DNA from: Rotaria socialis
Lineage: Eukaryota; Rotifera; Eurotatoria; Philodinida; Philodinidae
Assembly: GCA_905331475.1 (NCBI GenBank)
Contig: CAJNYU010004461.1
Location: 119,582-183,581 of the forward strand
Direction of reading: 5' to 3'
DNA length: 64,000 nt
Shown: in pieces, positions 25,776 to 41,757 of the stretch
Position numbering within the stretch: position 1 is the first letter of the stretch
Layout of the letters: every line of letters starts with the position of its first letter
The notes under the pieces: generated by a model
What the model was told of the DNA's origin: nothing
Databases searched by the model: none
What the model saw: the letters and a program-made list of their open reading frames with translations, nothing else
Translations under genes and position numbers: made by a program

Positions 25776-26699
25776 CTATCCGCAAACTTGATTTTTTCGT
25801 CGCTTCCAAAAATCGTGAATTAAAGTTTTAACAGTTGGTGTCAAAATAAATTGAAATATTGAAATAAGTAATAATATACAACTCATATTAAGTAATATAA
25901 TTCTATATGAATAATCTATTGACATGCTACCATTCGAATCAATTGAAGCAATAATAATTAAAACTAAACTTGGAAAATTCATGATAAAAAGTGCTAGAAA
26001 AATAATAATAATACGTTTAAGCATTTTGAATTCACGTTTCATACGCCGTTGTTCTTGGCAAACAACTATCGGCTGTCGTTTTTGACTTGTACGATGAAGT
26101 GTCATTTCTATAATATGTAAATGTGCATGTTTAATAACTAGTATATAACAAAAAACATCAATTGTTAAAGGAATTAAATATTGGACAGCTAAAAGCGCAA
26201 ATAATTCAAGAGATAAATCCCAATTTATATGGCATAAACGAATAGTAGAATCGTAAGTAAATATGCCAAATAAGAGTAAACGAAATGGATAGAGCCAAGC
26301 GAATATCCATTGGCAAATAAGTATTGCGAAAAATATATGATAACCATGAAAATAAACATTATTATGATGAACAATAAATACAAAACGGTGAAATGCTTGT
26401 AAACAATATGAATGATAGATTAATATCAATGATGCTTGAAAACAATAAGCATTGATTTGACACCAGAGACTATTTTGTAGATTTGTGTTTAACATAAATA
26501 CAGCAGTTAGAAAAAGAAATATATTTGTGATGATAACTGTTATCGTTGAATGACATGATAACGCAATACTCATTGAATGGAGTGATGATGCACAAATAAC
26601 AAATATGACAAATCCGATTGATATGCATATAGAAAGTGCGGATGCTAGAAGAATCAAGTATTCGATGAACATCTTTAGTTCGATGAAATGACACTTCAA
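25776..26699 (-). CDS. Orphan rhodopsin-type 7TM receptor, intronless
   Basis: 307 residues with seven hydrophobic segments: LILLASALSICISIGFVIFV, IITNIFLFLTAVFML, ASLILIYHSYCLQA, ILICQWIFAWLYPF, ALLAVQYLIPLTIDVFCYIL, IIIIFLALFIMNFPSLVLII and IILLNMSCILLLISIFQF. The extracellular Cys before TM3 (SLWCQI) and one in loop 2 (IRLCHIN) could form the usual disulfide. The DRY motif at the end of TM3 is replaced by HRF (QAFHRFVFIVHH), and NPxxY of TM7 is replaced by LTPTVKTL. Cytoplasmic loop 3 is basic. Such divergent intronless receptors occur as large families in rotifers (general knowledge). Ligand unknown. The 3' end lies about 110 bp from the ZC2HC1 stop, convergent. Confidence 0.8.
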   Translation of the reverse strand: MKCHFIELKMFIEYLILLASALSICISIGFVIFVICASSLHSMSIALSCHSTITVIITNIFLFLTAVFMLNTNLQNSLWCQINAYCFQASLILIYHSYCLQAFHRFVFIVHHNNVYFHGYHIFFAILICQWIFAWLYPFRLLLFGIFTYDSTIRLCHINWDLSLELFALLAVQYLIPLTIDVFCYILVIKHAHLHIIEMTLHRTSQKRQPIVVCQEQRRMKREFKMLKRIIIIFLALFIMNFPSLVLIIIASIDSNGSMSIDYSYRIILLNMSCILLLISIFQFILTPTVKTLIHDFWKRRKNQVCG

Positions 26700-27618
26700 G
26701 AAAGATCTCTTTAATCTAGTCTATGGATTCTCGAAGCGAAAGAGGAAATCATTTTTGTGCGTACTCAAGCTAAGATTAATTTCGATTTAAACTTAGGAAG
26801 GAAATTAACTCACTTTTTTCTGTAACAAGTGTTATAAGCGTAGGATATTGAAGACTTTTAATTTCCATTATTGATTGTAAAAAGAAAAATTAGAAAAGTC
26901 TATCAAGCAATATATAATCGGCTTCATTCAGGAGTCCAAAACAATGATTATATTTTCAAGACAAAAATTAGTTGATATATTTTTAGAAAGATTCCATTTA
27001 AATCTTTTACACATTATTGAATCGGATCCATTGAAAGTTAATTGCAGTGTGATAAGTGAAAAAAACTCATTATTATAACAATCAATGAACAATTTATAAT
27101 AGGGTACTACACATTTCATATACGATTCAACAATGCACTCTAAAATAAAACTCATGTGTATACTAAGTTGAACAACGCAAATGATAATATATGTTTTATA
27201 ATGAGGAACACGAACTTTGCTTTTGTCGTTTAGCTAAGCATGTGAAAAACATTTTCAGAAAGATATTTACCTATGCAACCATCGAAAGACGAACTTTTCT
27301 TGTATGTATGTCTTGTTTTATTAGCCTGCTGAAGAGTTTTGTGTTCAAAGATTTGATTTTCAGTGTGAAACGGTAATTGGCTTCTTAACGTCAAAATTAT
27401 AGGAATTCAGACACAACAATGAACTTTTTGTGAAAAAATAACTTGAAATATAGTCCCACTAAGAAGTCAGAATATCAAGTATTTTGACCACCAGCGAAAT
27501 AACATCTATTATAGGTAATTATACTCAGCATTACCAGTTAATAGAACACAGATAGAATTTCAAAACGTAAACGAAAACTATACAAGAAAATTGACTGAAT
27601 GTAATAATGTTCATTCAT
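26700..27618. other. Intergenic region
   Basis: AT-rich with no supported gene; short ORFs on both strands lack motifs. Confidence 0.45.
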
Positions 27619-28260
<642 letters not shown>

Positions 28261-28697
28261 CGAATTAGAAACGAATTTCTAGGAAAATTATAACGATGTT
28301 CCTATTCACTAGATGAGTGATACAAATAAAGTTTACTATTAATTTCTCTCTAGATTCTAATTATTTTCATCGTTCACCGGAGATAAGTGATTAGTTTTTT
28401 AACTTTTATTTCCTCATAAAAATGTGTTTGCCTAACATCTTTACTCACTAACTGTACTGCTACATGATCTTCTGATTCTTATTTAGTTTTAACTTACCCG
28501 CCATAGAAATATAGTATTAAAGAGAGAAACGACAAATTTATTAAATCTGAAAAAGACAAGAAAATTAATCTCTCCATAATCGCAGAAGAGGATTATGTTA
28601 ACTAAATGTTTTTTTCGTCAAACAAGAAAGTTTGTATGTAAACACGAACAATTACAATACATAGGAAAAAGTTACATGTGTTTTTAACTATATTCAT
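28261..28697. other. Gap between PRPF40 and SREK1IP1
   Basis: Contains no ORF. A possible acceptor for SREK1IP1 (TTTTCCTAG on the minus strand) lies about 20 bases before its ATG. Confidence 0.4.
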
Positions 28698-31929
<3,232 letters not shown>

Positions 31930-31959
31930 TTTTACTTTGTTTACAAATTTTTAAGAAAT

Positions 31960-31975
31960 CTAGAAAAGAAAACGA
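31960..31975 (-). other. Stop codon of the phosphatase overlapping a splice-acceptor motif
   Basis: Read on the minus strand, TTTTCTTTTCTAG ends exactly in the phosphatase's TAG stop. The AG is followed by 30 bases and then the PRPF40 ATG. It fits the acceptor needed to give PRPF40 its own 5' end. Confidence 0.5.
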
Positions 31976-32631
31976 TTCTCTATTAATTGGAGCTTCTCTT
32001 TTATATGATTAAAATCAGTCCACTCAATAAATTCAACATTTTCCTCCTTCAAATAATTACATAGGCCATCACGTGCAAAAACTATATCTGCACATTTCGA
32101 TGCATTCACATCGGTTAATGAATCTCCTATAACAATAATTTTTTCATTATTTTGACATTCACGTTTAATGACATCGACTTTAGCTACTAATTCGTTTCCG
32201 GATTCCCATTCTGATATAACTTTTAATTTTTCTTGAGTTGCATCAACGTCAATGCCAAAAATTTTCGAACATTTTTCTAATAAATTTTCACGTTTAAGAA
32301 CAACTTCTACAATATAACGTATACCACCGGAAACAACAACAAATGGAATATGTCGACTATCAAGATAATCAATTAATGATGAAAGACCTGGACGTATCGC
32401 TTTATCTTGAACAAAATTTTGTAATTGATCAGGATAAGCAGACGATGGAATTGATTCGACGATTTGTCTTACACCTTGACGTAACGTTATTTCTTTGGAA
32501 AATATTTTTGGCAATATTTCACTTGATACTGACGGAGCAAAATGTTTTAATATACCAACAAACGTTTCCTGTGCAGTTATTGTACCATCAAAATCGCAAA
32601 AAACAATAGCAGGACATTTTTCAACTGGCAT
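31960..32631 (-). CDS. HAD-superfamily phosphatase, MtnX/phosphoserine-phosphatase-like
   Basis: Single-exon 223-residue protein, start MPVEKCPAIVFCDFDGTITA. Motif I is DFDGTIT (nucleophile Asp13, acid Asp15), motif II FVVVSGGIRY, and motif III/IV VIGDSLTDVNASKCADIVFA. The family includes bacterial MtnX of the methionine salvage pathway and related phosphatases of plants and fungi. The actual substrate cannot be told from sequence. The C-terminus NRFLF ends in a TAG that is also part of a T-rich acceptor motif for PRPF40. An acceptor-like TATTATATTAG lies just before its own ATG. No introns, unlike its neighbours, so acquisition by transfer is possible but unproven. Confidence 0.85.
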   Translation of the reverse strand: MPVEKCPAIVFCDFDGTITAQETFVGILKHFAPSVSSEILPKIFSKEITLRQGVRQIVESIPSSAYPDQLQNFVQDKAIRPGLSSLIDYLDSRHIPFVVVSGGIRYIVEVVLKRENLLEKCSKIFGIDVDATQEKLKVISEWESGNELVAKVDVIKRECQNNEKIIVIGDSLTDVNASKCADIVFARDGLCNYLKEENVEFIEWTDFNHIKEKLQLIENRFLF

Positions 32632-33574
32632 TTTTTCCTAATATAATAAATAAATAACTGGCTTACGCCACTGTGAAACAAACGATCGAATCGAATCATT
32701 TCATCGAGCAATGAAAAAAAATGCGAATTCTATTGGTCAATTTATTTACCAATAGATAACATACATCATTTTCTGAAGAGGAACAATAGAAAGCACCTTG
32801 AAAATGGCCGCCTCAGCAACAGATTATGTTATTCATATGCGAAGTCTGAGATTTGAACACAAAAAATGAAATAATTTTGATAGACGTTGTAATTTGTTCT
32901 ATTTCCGCAACGACTTCCGAGATTACAGCGAGCTAATTCCGATGACAATAATAACGATTAAAAAAAACAAATCGATCCTTATCAAATGTAACCTGATATT
33001 GAATTCGAAAGGCTTCTTTGAAATCGATCTACTAGAAATAACACACTTGTGGATGCTGTTCAATTAGGTTTTATACAATAGGACAATTGTATTTGATGGC
33101 TCTATTCTTAGAATATAGTTTTTCGTTGTCAGAGTTTCAAGTGATTTGTCAAATGTCGATTGTGAGGATTTCTGTGAAAAGATTTTTCTAATCTATGGTC
33201 TTCATCTATCTAGCTAGTGTCTACGTATTCATAATGAATCGAATTCTGAGTTCGTATTGCAAATCACCTGGAACAGGTGCAAAGATCGATCGATTGTAGA
33301 AGAAAAAGGAACTGATTTACGAAAACTATTCCAAGAGTATGCTTCTCCAATGACGTACTGTTGTATGCTCATCTGTGAATATTAATTATATGAAAAATCG
33401 ATTGCATTATTTCAACGTATATCAAAGAGTATCGATATCATAATATCAGGTGTTGCTAGTTATTAATTACTGTTGTCATGAATGTCGGAATTGGTTCGAT
33501 CTATATAAGTTGGCCCAATTTGGCAGCTAATTTCACCATAACAAACACAAGTGAAGACAAACAATAATCGAAAA
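32632..33574. other. Intergenic region, divergent promoters
   Basis: No ORF. It separates the divergent phosphatase-PRPF40 unit and the secreted-protein gene. A TATA-like TATATAAG lies at 33501-33508, about 75 bases before the next ATG. Confidence 0.4.
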
Positions 33575-35650
33575 TGAAACGAAATTTAATGATTATGTTT
33601 TTATTGTATCGGATAGCGCTATGTAGCGCATTCTCTTCATCGCCCATGCTCCAAATTCAAACAAGATCTGCTGATTCTGTTGCTGCTCTATGGCAAGCGG
33701 CACAAATTTTAAATGTACAACCACCTGGTATGTACATAGTTTTACTCTAAGAGTAGAAAACTTTAAAAATTAAACTTTTTAAAGGTAATTGGAACAATTA
33801 TGCACATCCTAGTGTTACGACGGGTTCAACGGGAGCAGCTCAAGTTGGTATTTCAACAGTCGAAAATGTCATGGCATGTTGGCCCATACCGGATCAGTTT
33901 CTTCATGACGCCGTTCAAAATGTTCGATTATTAGTGATTGCAGCCAGTGAAAGTTCTTATACTGCTCAAGCTTTTGTCTTCAATACTGAATCGGGTGCTT
34001 CGTTGTCATCATTGATTATCGTTGCGAATAAAATCAATTTACCAGCAGATCCGAATTCACCTGTTGCCATACGTTACGTAGCAATCAATACTAATGTAGG
34101 TATAAAACAACAATTCAGTCAGTTTGTCCGAAAGAAATGTCATACATGTATTAAATGTGTGTGGATATCAAATTGTTGTTGTACGGATATCGTTGAAACT
34201 GCACCTCGTGGCAACACTAGGAGAAATAAATATCATCCAACAAAAACTTGCTGCGGATCAGTTCGCCTGGTTTAATCAACAAACATTCAATCGTGCATTC
34301 ATAATTGATAAATCTACTTTTAGTGATCTTCATCGTAATCAAGTCGGTTTGGTTGAAGCAATCGATAAGTATCTGTCGAACAATGTTGTCAAAGCTGAAG
34401 TTTTAGCTCAATACAATGATTCACTTCTGACAGCATTACAAACAAATGTTGCATCACTAAAACTATCAATTCAAAAATTAAAATTAACAAAAATTTCAAG
34501 TAATCATATCCGAATGTTTCTGGCAACATTAGCCAAAGACTATGGATTCGATGATATCTTTTCTGATCCACAACAATTACAAACATCAAAATTTTCCTAC
34601 GAAAACATCTTTACAAAACCAGTAGTTGGTGAACATACGAATCAATCTATCAAATATGTTTGGATACTCGGTGAAAAGATGAATAATTTAACATATACAA
34701 TCAATTTCCTATATATGGAAATTAATTCACAAGTTTTAATTGAAACCGTATTGCCCAACAATACAAACACATCACAGATTGTTCAAGGTAGTAAACAATT
34801 GAAAATTGTGCGTACAGCTACATTAACTGACGACGGTCACTTCATTCAAGAACGTCTACTAACACCGCAGACAACATGGACATTACAAACGACTAAAGTT
34901 GCATTGAATATTTTACGATTCATCAGCGCAAGTACTTTAGCTCCACAACGAAATCGAATGTTGTCGTATTTTCAACCTGAAATTATCTCAAAAAGTCATA
35001 ACCGCAACAGTAATGATGATACAACATCATCGAATTCTATAGATAAAATAAGCACCTTAGCAAATGCTATTTCTTCTATTGCCAAGGTGGCCAAAGAAAT
35101 TTTCAGCATCTTTAAGTCCAGTAGTAGTAGTACTATTATCAACCGAACTATGCAAGCAGGTTTTAAACATTTTGATCAGAAAACAAGAATTTTGAAAGTC
35201 CTCAATATGCCAGCTGAACGAGCAACAGAATTTGTTAACGCCATTATTATGGATTATAATCTACCGTCTCAAGGAAGCTTTATGCTAGGTTTAACATATT
35301 CAGATGACTTTGCCTGGGATTATGTTGAATATCTTTACTCGCCGGACCAAAATGGAATCTATCGTTCGTTAACCCTATTCAAAAATGGTGATAGTCGAAC
35401 GAATACGGCATCTTTTTACATTGTCGATATCAATGCTAATTGGGAAATAGCGCCTGACTTATTGATTATTGAGAAACGTAAAAGTCGACTGGGTGGTCTT
35501 TTTGAAAAAACAACACAGTCAATAGAGTATGTTCCTCATACGTTAACATTCGACGAAGCTACTAGACTCAAAGAATTCTTTACGCTTCTTGCAATAGATA
35601 AGATGGCTGTTACTTTGGGTATTAAAATCCCAGCGCTACAATTGAAATAA
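33575..35650 (+). CDS. Large predicted secreted protein of unknown family, leader frameshifted
   Basis: Not recognised. The ATG at 33575 begins a leader-like MKRNLMIMF. After the four-T run at 33598-33601 the frame runs to TAG at 33614, while the next frame continues the hydrophobic leader (LLYRIALCSAFSSS). One missing T in the homopolymer would explain this. Exon 1 ends at 33727 (QILNVQPPG); intron 33728-33784. Exon 2 has NWNNYAHPSVTTGSTGAAQV. A 121-bp GT-AG interval (34100-34220) joins in frame to EINIIQQKLAADQFAWFNQQ, and the last exon runs to LGIKIPALQLK at 35650. The long exon is rich in N-glycosylation sites and has a Ser run near 35130, but no repeat or catalytic motif. If ATG 33575 is not used, an internal ATG near 33643 would give a protein without a leader. 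Function unknown. Confidence 0.65.
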
Positions 35651-36960
35651 TTCATCGATGCACGATAAAAATCGTCTATTAACACACATGGAAGAATTTC
35701 TTATTTATTTCTTTTTCAAAGTGCTATCGAATTCAATAAATAAATAGAAAACATCTTTTTTTCAGTTTATGCTCGTTTCACTTAAAAACAAGCCAACATT
35801 GAAAATATCCTGTCACAAACTCTCACATGATAGAATTTTCTCATTGCGTCAAGTAGCAGCTGATCAATCATGAGAATGCTGGTGTAGAGTTTCTCGCGTT
35901 CATCCTACCCTATCTAACCAGCAGCGAGTGTTTATTTTGTTCTAAATATTCTTGACAGTATTAATTACTATGATTTCTTACAAATCTCCATGAACAAACT
36001 ATAAAGACTACCGAGAAAATAGTATAGGAGGTGTCGACAGTTGAATTTCTTCACTGTATTATTAAATAATGAGGTAAGACTTGTGCATGTTTCATATAGG
36101 CTTCTTTACAATTTATGCTACACTTTTTTTGCGAAGACTTTCATGCGACGTTGTATTCTATATGAAGAGGAAAAAAGAGGTGAACGAAAGTATGTTATTG
36201 CGTTCTATTATTATATTTATTTATTCATTCATTCATGTGTGCGGTTTATTTTTGTGTGTTGGTCGTCAGGCAGAGTGATTTGGTATTGCATGGAAATTTT
36301 TTAGCTTATTCTTCGAGTATTTCCGCAGATGAAAAAACAAAATTGAAGAGACCGTAGTGAAATAAACGTCTCACAGGCTTGATTTTTTTAATAGTGTAAG
36401 AAATATATGAGCCAATCGGTCATCTGAAGATGTCAGTGATGATTGAAATATGTATTTGTACAGTTTGTTAGGTGCCTATTCCATCACAACATGCACATTA
36501 ATGGTTGTGAGGATTTCTTTCTATTTTTTTGTGGCTGTCAACTAGTCGATGGAGATTGAAAATAATCAGCAAAGCGTTTTTAGAGTCACCCTTAGTTTGT
36601 TTTAGAGTAGACCTTAGTACAGTTTTACTTGATTTCAAAATGGATTCTATTTTATTTTTCAATTACAAGTACATCGTATCGTTGTGTGTTCAGGTGTAAT
36701 ATTATCTTTCAATAAAATAAATGATATGGGTCGAATTTCGTGTTGAATAAATTTCTTTTTTGAAATATGAGAATTCAATCGAATAGAAAAATGAGTGAAA
36801 AAATATATGAACGGTTGCGAGGTAGACGTTAAAGAGCATCTACCTATTTCATTTTTTTGCTAAGTTTCTTTCGAATGAAATCTACCTATCTTTACTGTTC
36901 GATTTTTGTCTTCAACTGCTTTTGTTTTATTATAGATAGCCGTTAGGTCTCGATTAATAT
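35651..36960. other. Intergenic region
   Basis: 1.3 kb with no supported gene. Short plus-strand ORFs at 36041-36304 have no motif. The last part is a T-rich tract ending in AG 25 bases before the next ATG. Confidence 0.45.
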
Positions 36961-37836
36961 ATGTCGTCATCCGGTTGGAGTCATAAACCACGTCGCTCGC
37001 GTTCTTGTCGAAGCAGAACTAATCGTAAGTATTCATGATTTGACGGGGCACGGAACTGAACTAATTCAATTGATGTTTCGAAGGAGAGCCTGTTGAATTT
37101 CATCGTCAAAATATCGAACGTATACAACGTCACTTTGAAAAGGAACTAAGTAGAAGCGAACGAGAATTACGATGGGCAGAAGAAAATCTAGATGATGGAA
37201 GTGTAGCATCAAGGCGATACATTGCAAATCTTCGAAGTAAAGTTAAATATGATTATAATCAGCTTATGCAAGTAGGTGAGAATCAATATTGATCCAAGAA
37301 AAAAAGAAGTCGATGAACGATTGTTTTACTTCAAAGGAAAAAGTTCATGAAGTAGAAAAATGTTTGAGCGAAATTTATGAAGAAGAACGTGAATTAGCTG
37401 AACAAAAACTTCGAGTAAAACATTTCATTTTCATAATTTATCATTTGAAATATTTCTATAGGAACAGGAAATCGAAAATGAACGATTTCATCGTCAAACA
37501 GTAAATCAAATTATTCGTGAACGAGATGCTATGTGTGAAGAAAAATTAGCTCGTCAACAAAGGTTTAAAATCTCTATTGTTATCATCTTGTTTTTTCTCT
37601 ATTTGTTATTTAATATTTCTAGTCTTTATAATAAACTTCTCAATGAACAAGCTATACGTTTACAAGCTCAACAACGTCTTCAAACGTTCGAATCGCTTAA
37701 TGTATCGCAAATGAAAGATCGATTAACTCGTGTCGAGCAATCGAATTATTTGTTGAGACGAAGTGTTTATGATCTAATCGATCATCAACAACCGGTGTAT
37801 AAGAGTACAGTTTATATACCGAGGTTCGGTGTTTAA
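36961..37836 (+). CDS. Hypothetical coiled-coil protein
   Basis: Not recognised. ATG 36961 opens MSSSGWSHKPRRSRSCRSR, an Arg/Ser-rich head. Exon 2 (37084-37267) has IERIQRHFEKELSRSERELR and YIANLRSKVKYDYNQLM. Exon 3 (37337-37414) has HEVEKCLSEIYEEERELAEQ; exon 4 (37462-37562) EQEIENERFHRQTVNQIIRE. Exon 5 has YNKLLNEQAIRLQAQQRLQ and LLRRSVYDLIDHQQPVY, ending IPRFGV at 37836. The heptad-like spacing of Leu/Ile and the Glu/Lys/Arg content predict a continuous coiled coil, about 215 residues. Coordinates of all joins keep frame. The next gene starts 104 bp downstream on the same strand, so they may be co-transcribed. A cytoskeletal or ciliary role would be a guess. Confidence 0.65.
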
Positions 37837-37940
37837 ACATTTTCTTTTCTTTCAATCTTCTTTTTTTTTATATCCTTCTCAAAACTTATAGTAGTGAGTT
37901 TCACCGGTTTTGTGTGTATTTTGTATTATTATTTTAGATC

Positions 37941-40813
37941 ATGTCTACTATTAAAAACAAGAAAATAGCTGTGAGTAAATAAATAGAACAATATTTGTCT
38001 ATTGTGATTCTTTTATAGAAAAGCCATATAACAAAATCTAATCAGTTTGAGAATATAAAACCAATAGAAGTCAAGTGTTTTCTTGGTGAAAACAAAATAA
38101 CTCTTACAACGTATAGATTATTTATTTAGTTTTTATTCGATTGTAAAAAGAAAATTTTATTCCTAGTGATAAGCAAGAAACAGATGTCACAGCAACAATG
38201 ACTACAATAGTGCCACATGTAAAACGTGTAACAAGTGCTTCAACAAAAACGAAAACCGTTGCCCCAGTGACGGATATGGTTACATCGAAGCCAATTCGTC
38301 ATTTAGCGATATTACCTCCGGCGAAAGAACAAGCGAAAAAAGAATTTATGAAGCGTAGGAGTAATCTATCAGGTAGGATCTATTTGGATGAAATCAGAGT
38401 TCTTCTTTTTAGGAATTTATTGATATTGAATTCTAGAAACGTTTACTATGTACGATGGTCCGACAACAACACCAACAGTTAGACGCTCACTTGATGACAC
38501 ATTGACAATCAATTTTGAAAAGTAATGATAAATTTTCTACAGAGATCTTTGTGGAGAAGAATAACAACTAGAGTCTATGACAATCAGCACCCACACGAGC
38601 GGGACAAGGGTATAAGAGAGTGTGCACTGCCTTCCTCAATTATAAATTATTTTCAGTTTTCACCAACGAAAATATCATTTTTTCCCCTTCGTGACATTCC
38701 TGTGTCTGTTTCATGTTAACTAGCGTCTAACAATTGATAATTTCAGCTTGAAAGAATAAAACAATTTTATTTTAGTAATGAAAGTCAAGTGCCAGATTCG
38801 AAGTGAGTGGATATCATCTATCTTTATACTTTAATTGGAAACATACTTTTTTTTATTATAGATGTCAGATACCAATACATATCGAGCTTAAAACGGGTGA
38901 AACCAATGTTTGCGATAATACAACACTATCAAGTGTTTGTGAACTTGTGGATCAAGCTAAATTGGTATGAAACAAAATCTTTCATGCATTTCAATACTTA
39001 GCTTATGATGAGAAAATTGAAATAGGCTGAAGCATAAAATTAATTTTTTTATAATTTTACAATGCAAAAGTCGATTAGATTTTCACATGGTTTCTTAAAC
39101 TAATGTCTATTTGGATCGGATATTTATTGTAAACTACTGTTTCTTTATTCTAGCCTCAAAAACCTCATTCATTAATTGGTCGCTATCAGTTGCCCAATGC
39201 AAATAGATCATCAACGCCTACTCCTCCTGTTCATGTAGCTCATGTAAATTACGATGAAATTCAAACATGTGAAGTTACTGATAAACAAATTCTTATTAAA
39301 CAATTCTATGCTCAATTAGAAAAAATGAAAACAACCTTTGGTACAGAACAAACTCATCCAGTAACTACAAAAAATGTGCTTACCCTCAATAGTGATGAAG
39401 TAACACAAACGTCAACTACAATTCAATTAAAAGACAGCGCTACAGAAACATGTGTGTTAAGTGCAACCGCACAACCAGAGAACAAAAAGCCTCCAGTACC
39501 CAAAGTAAGTGATTGTTTTTTCAATTAGCAATATTTTGTTTTTCTTTGTCCTAAAAACTCGAGATGAAATCAAAGCATTATTATATTTTTCAAAGAAACT
39601 CACTAAAAAAATTCTTTTCAAAAAATTCATATTACTCTCTATCAGTCGATCATAGTCCCAAGTGCTTTGATATTGTCTTGCTTACAACAAGATCTACTGA
39701 TGATAGTTGCACTATTATTTTATATGACAAATAGTCCACCAAACAACACAAATACGTCATAAAAATGTCTTTCTTTACAACCGTAAAAAAAGAATTTTTA
39801 GAATGTTTGTTAACATCATATTTTATTCATTACAAAAAGAAAAAAGAAAATTATAGTGTGTGACTTCTTTTATCATCATTTTGCACACAATGAGGTCAAG
39901 GCACAGGTAGATAATAATACGTTCTTTTCGTCCTTCACACATACATGTCTCACCGATGGTATATCGTCATTCCATCAACATAGAGTATCTTTTTTTCGTT
40001 TGAGTGCCGTTACCTAAGACATCTAAGCTCATCAATATTGATTCATCTAACGTGAGAAGAAGAGAAAACGAGAAAAAAAGAAAGAACGACATTTTCTTTT
40101 AAAAAATAACATTTGCTGGTAATCGTAGAAGCAAACAACAACAAAAACTACTTCGTGCCGAATCAAATCTGCGCCAGTTACAATGGCAACACAATTACAT
40201 ACAGATAAAAATCCTCATCGTGTATTATCATGTAAACAACAAAAACGACCTACTGAAAAGAATCCTACTCAGGAAAAAAAGTCTATTCATATTAAAGCGA
40301 AACCAAAACGAAATACAGAAAGTGCACCATTGACTCGTATCGAAATTCATGGGCCTGAAATAACATTATTACCACATGATGAACAAGAATGTCAACAAAT
40401 GTATGAAAAACTTCAACGTTTACAACCGAACGGTGTTTGTGTTGATCTTAATACATTACGTCGCGCACTTTATCCACCTGTTGGAACTGCAAACTATGCA
40501 CCAAGTCTAAATAATCATGATCAGACATCAGCATTTAAATCGTATCGTCAACGGTAAAAATTTTTATTCAGGTTTTTCTGTTGCTGTACTAAGATTTTCC
40601 TTTTTCAGTACCGAAGAAATACCGCAATCATGGATAAAAGGTGACAATAGATATGTTAATGCCTATGTACCAAAACAACAATCGGAAAGTCAAGTGAAAT
40701 CCAATGAATTTCACCTGAAAATTGCACCAGCTAGTACAAATATAGATCGAATTACTGATCAGGTTAAAAAACATGCAGCAATTAACTACAGTTATTATAC
40801 ACGAACGAAATGA
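37941..40813 (+). CDS. Hypothetical low-complexity protein
   Basis: Not recognised. ATG 37941 (MSTIKNKKIA) follows a T-rich ATTTTAG by three bases. Exons then encode KSNQFENIKPIEVKCFLGEN, VPHVKRVTSASTKTKTVAPV, HLAILPPAKEQAKKEFMKRR, TFTMYDGPTTTPTVRRSL, then QIPIHIELKTGETNVCDNTT and SVCELVDQAKL. The 39190-39510 exon has IKQFYAQLEKMKTTF and ends at the donor after PPVPK. A roughly 620-bp intron leads to the 40130-40555 exon, with IEIHGPEITLLPHDEQECQQ and MYEKLQRLQPNGVCVDLNTL. The last exon runs from STEEIPQSWIKGD to YSYYTRTK (stop ending at 40813). The part around 40340-40500 is the most ordered. The long intron means that the 3' half could be a separate gene, but no T-rich acceptor plus ATG of the usual kind favours that. 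Confidence 0.55.
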
Positions 40814-41757
40814 ATATAGTTTTGCCTTTCTACTTGTTATGTATTTTTTTTTGTAAAAAACGAAAACAAATGAAATAAAATTCTAGACGATGTATGGGTA
40901 GAACCCAACGTGTAAAAATTTTGTAAAATATAATATTCGATTATAGATTGATAACATTTCCTGCATAAAATATTTTTGGTGCTCATTTGTATTGAAACTT
41001 CTAGAATGCTTCTTTTGCAGAGACCGGAAAAAAATTCCTGCACTATTTCTTTTTTTCTTTTATCATTTCGTTTACTAACGTGTGACTAATATAAATTATT
41101 CACTTATCGAAAAAAACCAACATAGTCTTATCAATATTTACCCATGCTTTTGATTGAAAAATATGCATTTGTTTTATCTTTTCTTAGAGGCAAAGTAGTT
41201 TAAATAAAAGCAACTCGCATTTTAAGTAACTCAAACTGTTTAGGTATACCGTTTCCTGCAGTTCTATTCATTGGTGAATAGCTTTTTGATAAAAACTCGT
41301 TATATACGTGAAAATGAAGTGTTGATATTGTTATTTTCCCCACTATGATATGTTACAAGTGAGCAGCAGCCTAATTCAAGTTCGAATATAAATGGAGAAA
41401 AGAAAAAGTTAAACTAAAACGGGATCTATTCCCAAATTTAGTTTTAGTTTAACTTTCCGATATATGCGACATATGAATACAGATATACCCCTACAATCAC
41501 ATCCACACCCTCAAGCTGGGTGTCCATTTGTATTCGAATTCGAATTAACTAATTAAGGTATACCGAATCTGACATGCCTTAATTCAGCACTGATTAGTGT
41601 CAAGCTCAACTCTACACAAAGCCGATTCTAGTTGAATCCAGTAAATGCGAACTTAACATTGGACTTTTCCACATGATTTTAATATGAAATCAGCGAATAG
41701 TTTTTCATATGTTTTTATTGTCGATTATAGTAATATTTGAATATATTTTTCAAACCA
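40814..41757. other. Intergenic region with hairpin
   Basis: No gene. Contains the 16-bp inverted repeat listed separately and, near 41550-41585, a shorter AATTAAGG/CCTTAATT pair. Confidence 0.45.
41405..41456. repeat. 16-bp perfect inverted repeat (hairpin)
   Basis: Arms AAAGTTAAACTAAAAC at 41405-41420 and its complement at 41441-41456, with a 20-base loop. Purpose unknown; could be a small element end or a structured transcript. Confidence 0.8.

Noticed and set aside
33485-33515. GGTTCGATC, considered as a tRNA B-box
   Set aside because: No A-box or cloverleaf around it; the adjacent TATATAAG fits a promoter better.
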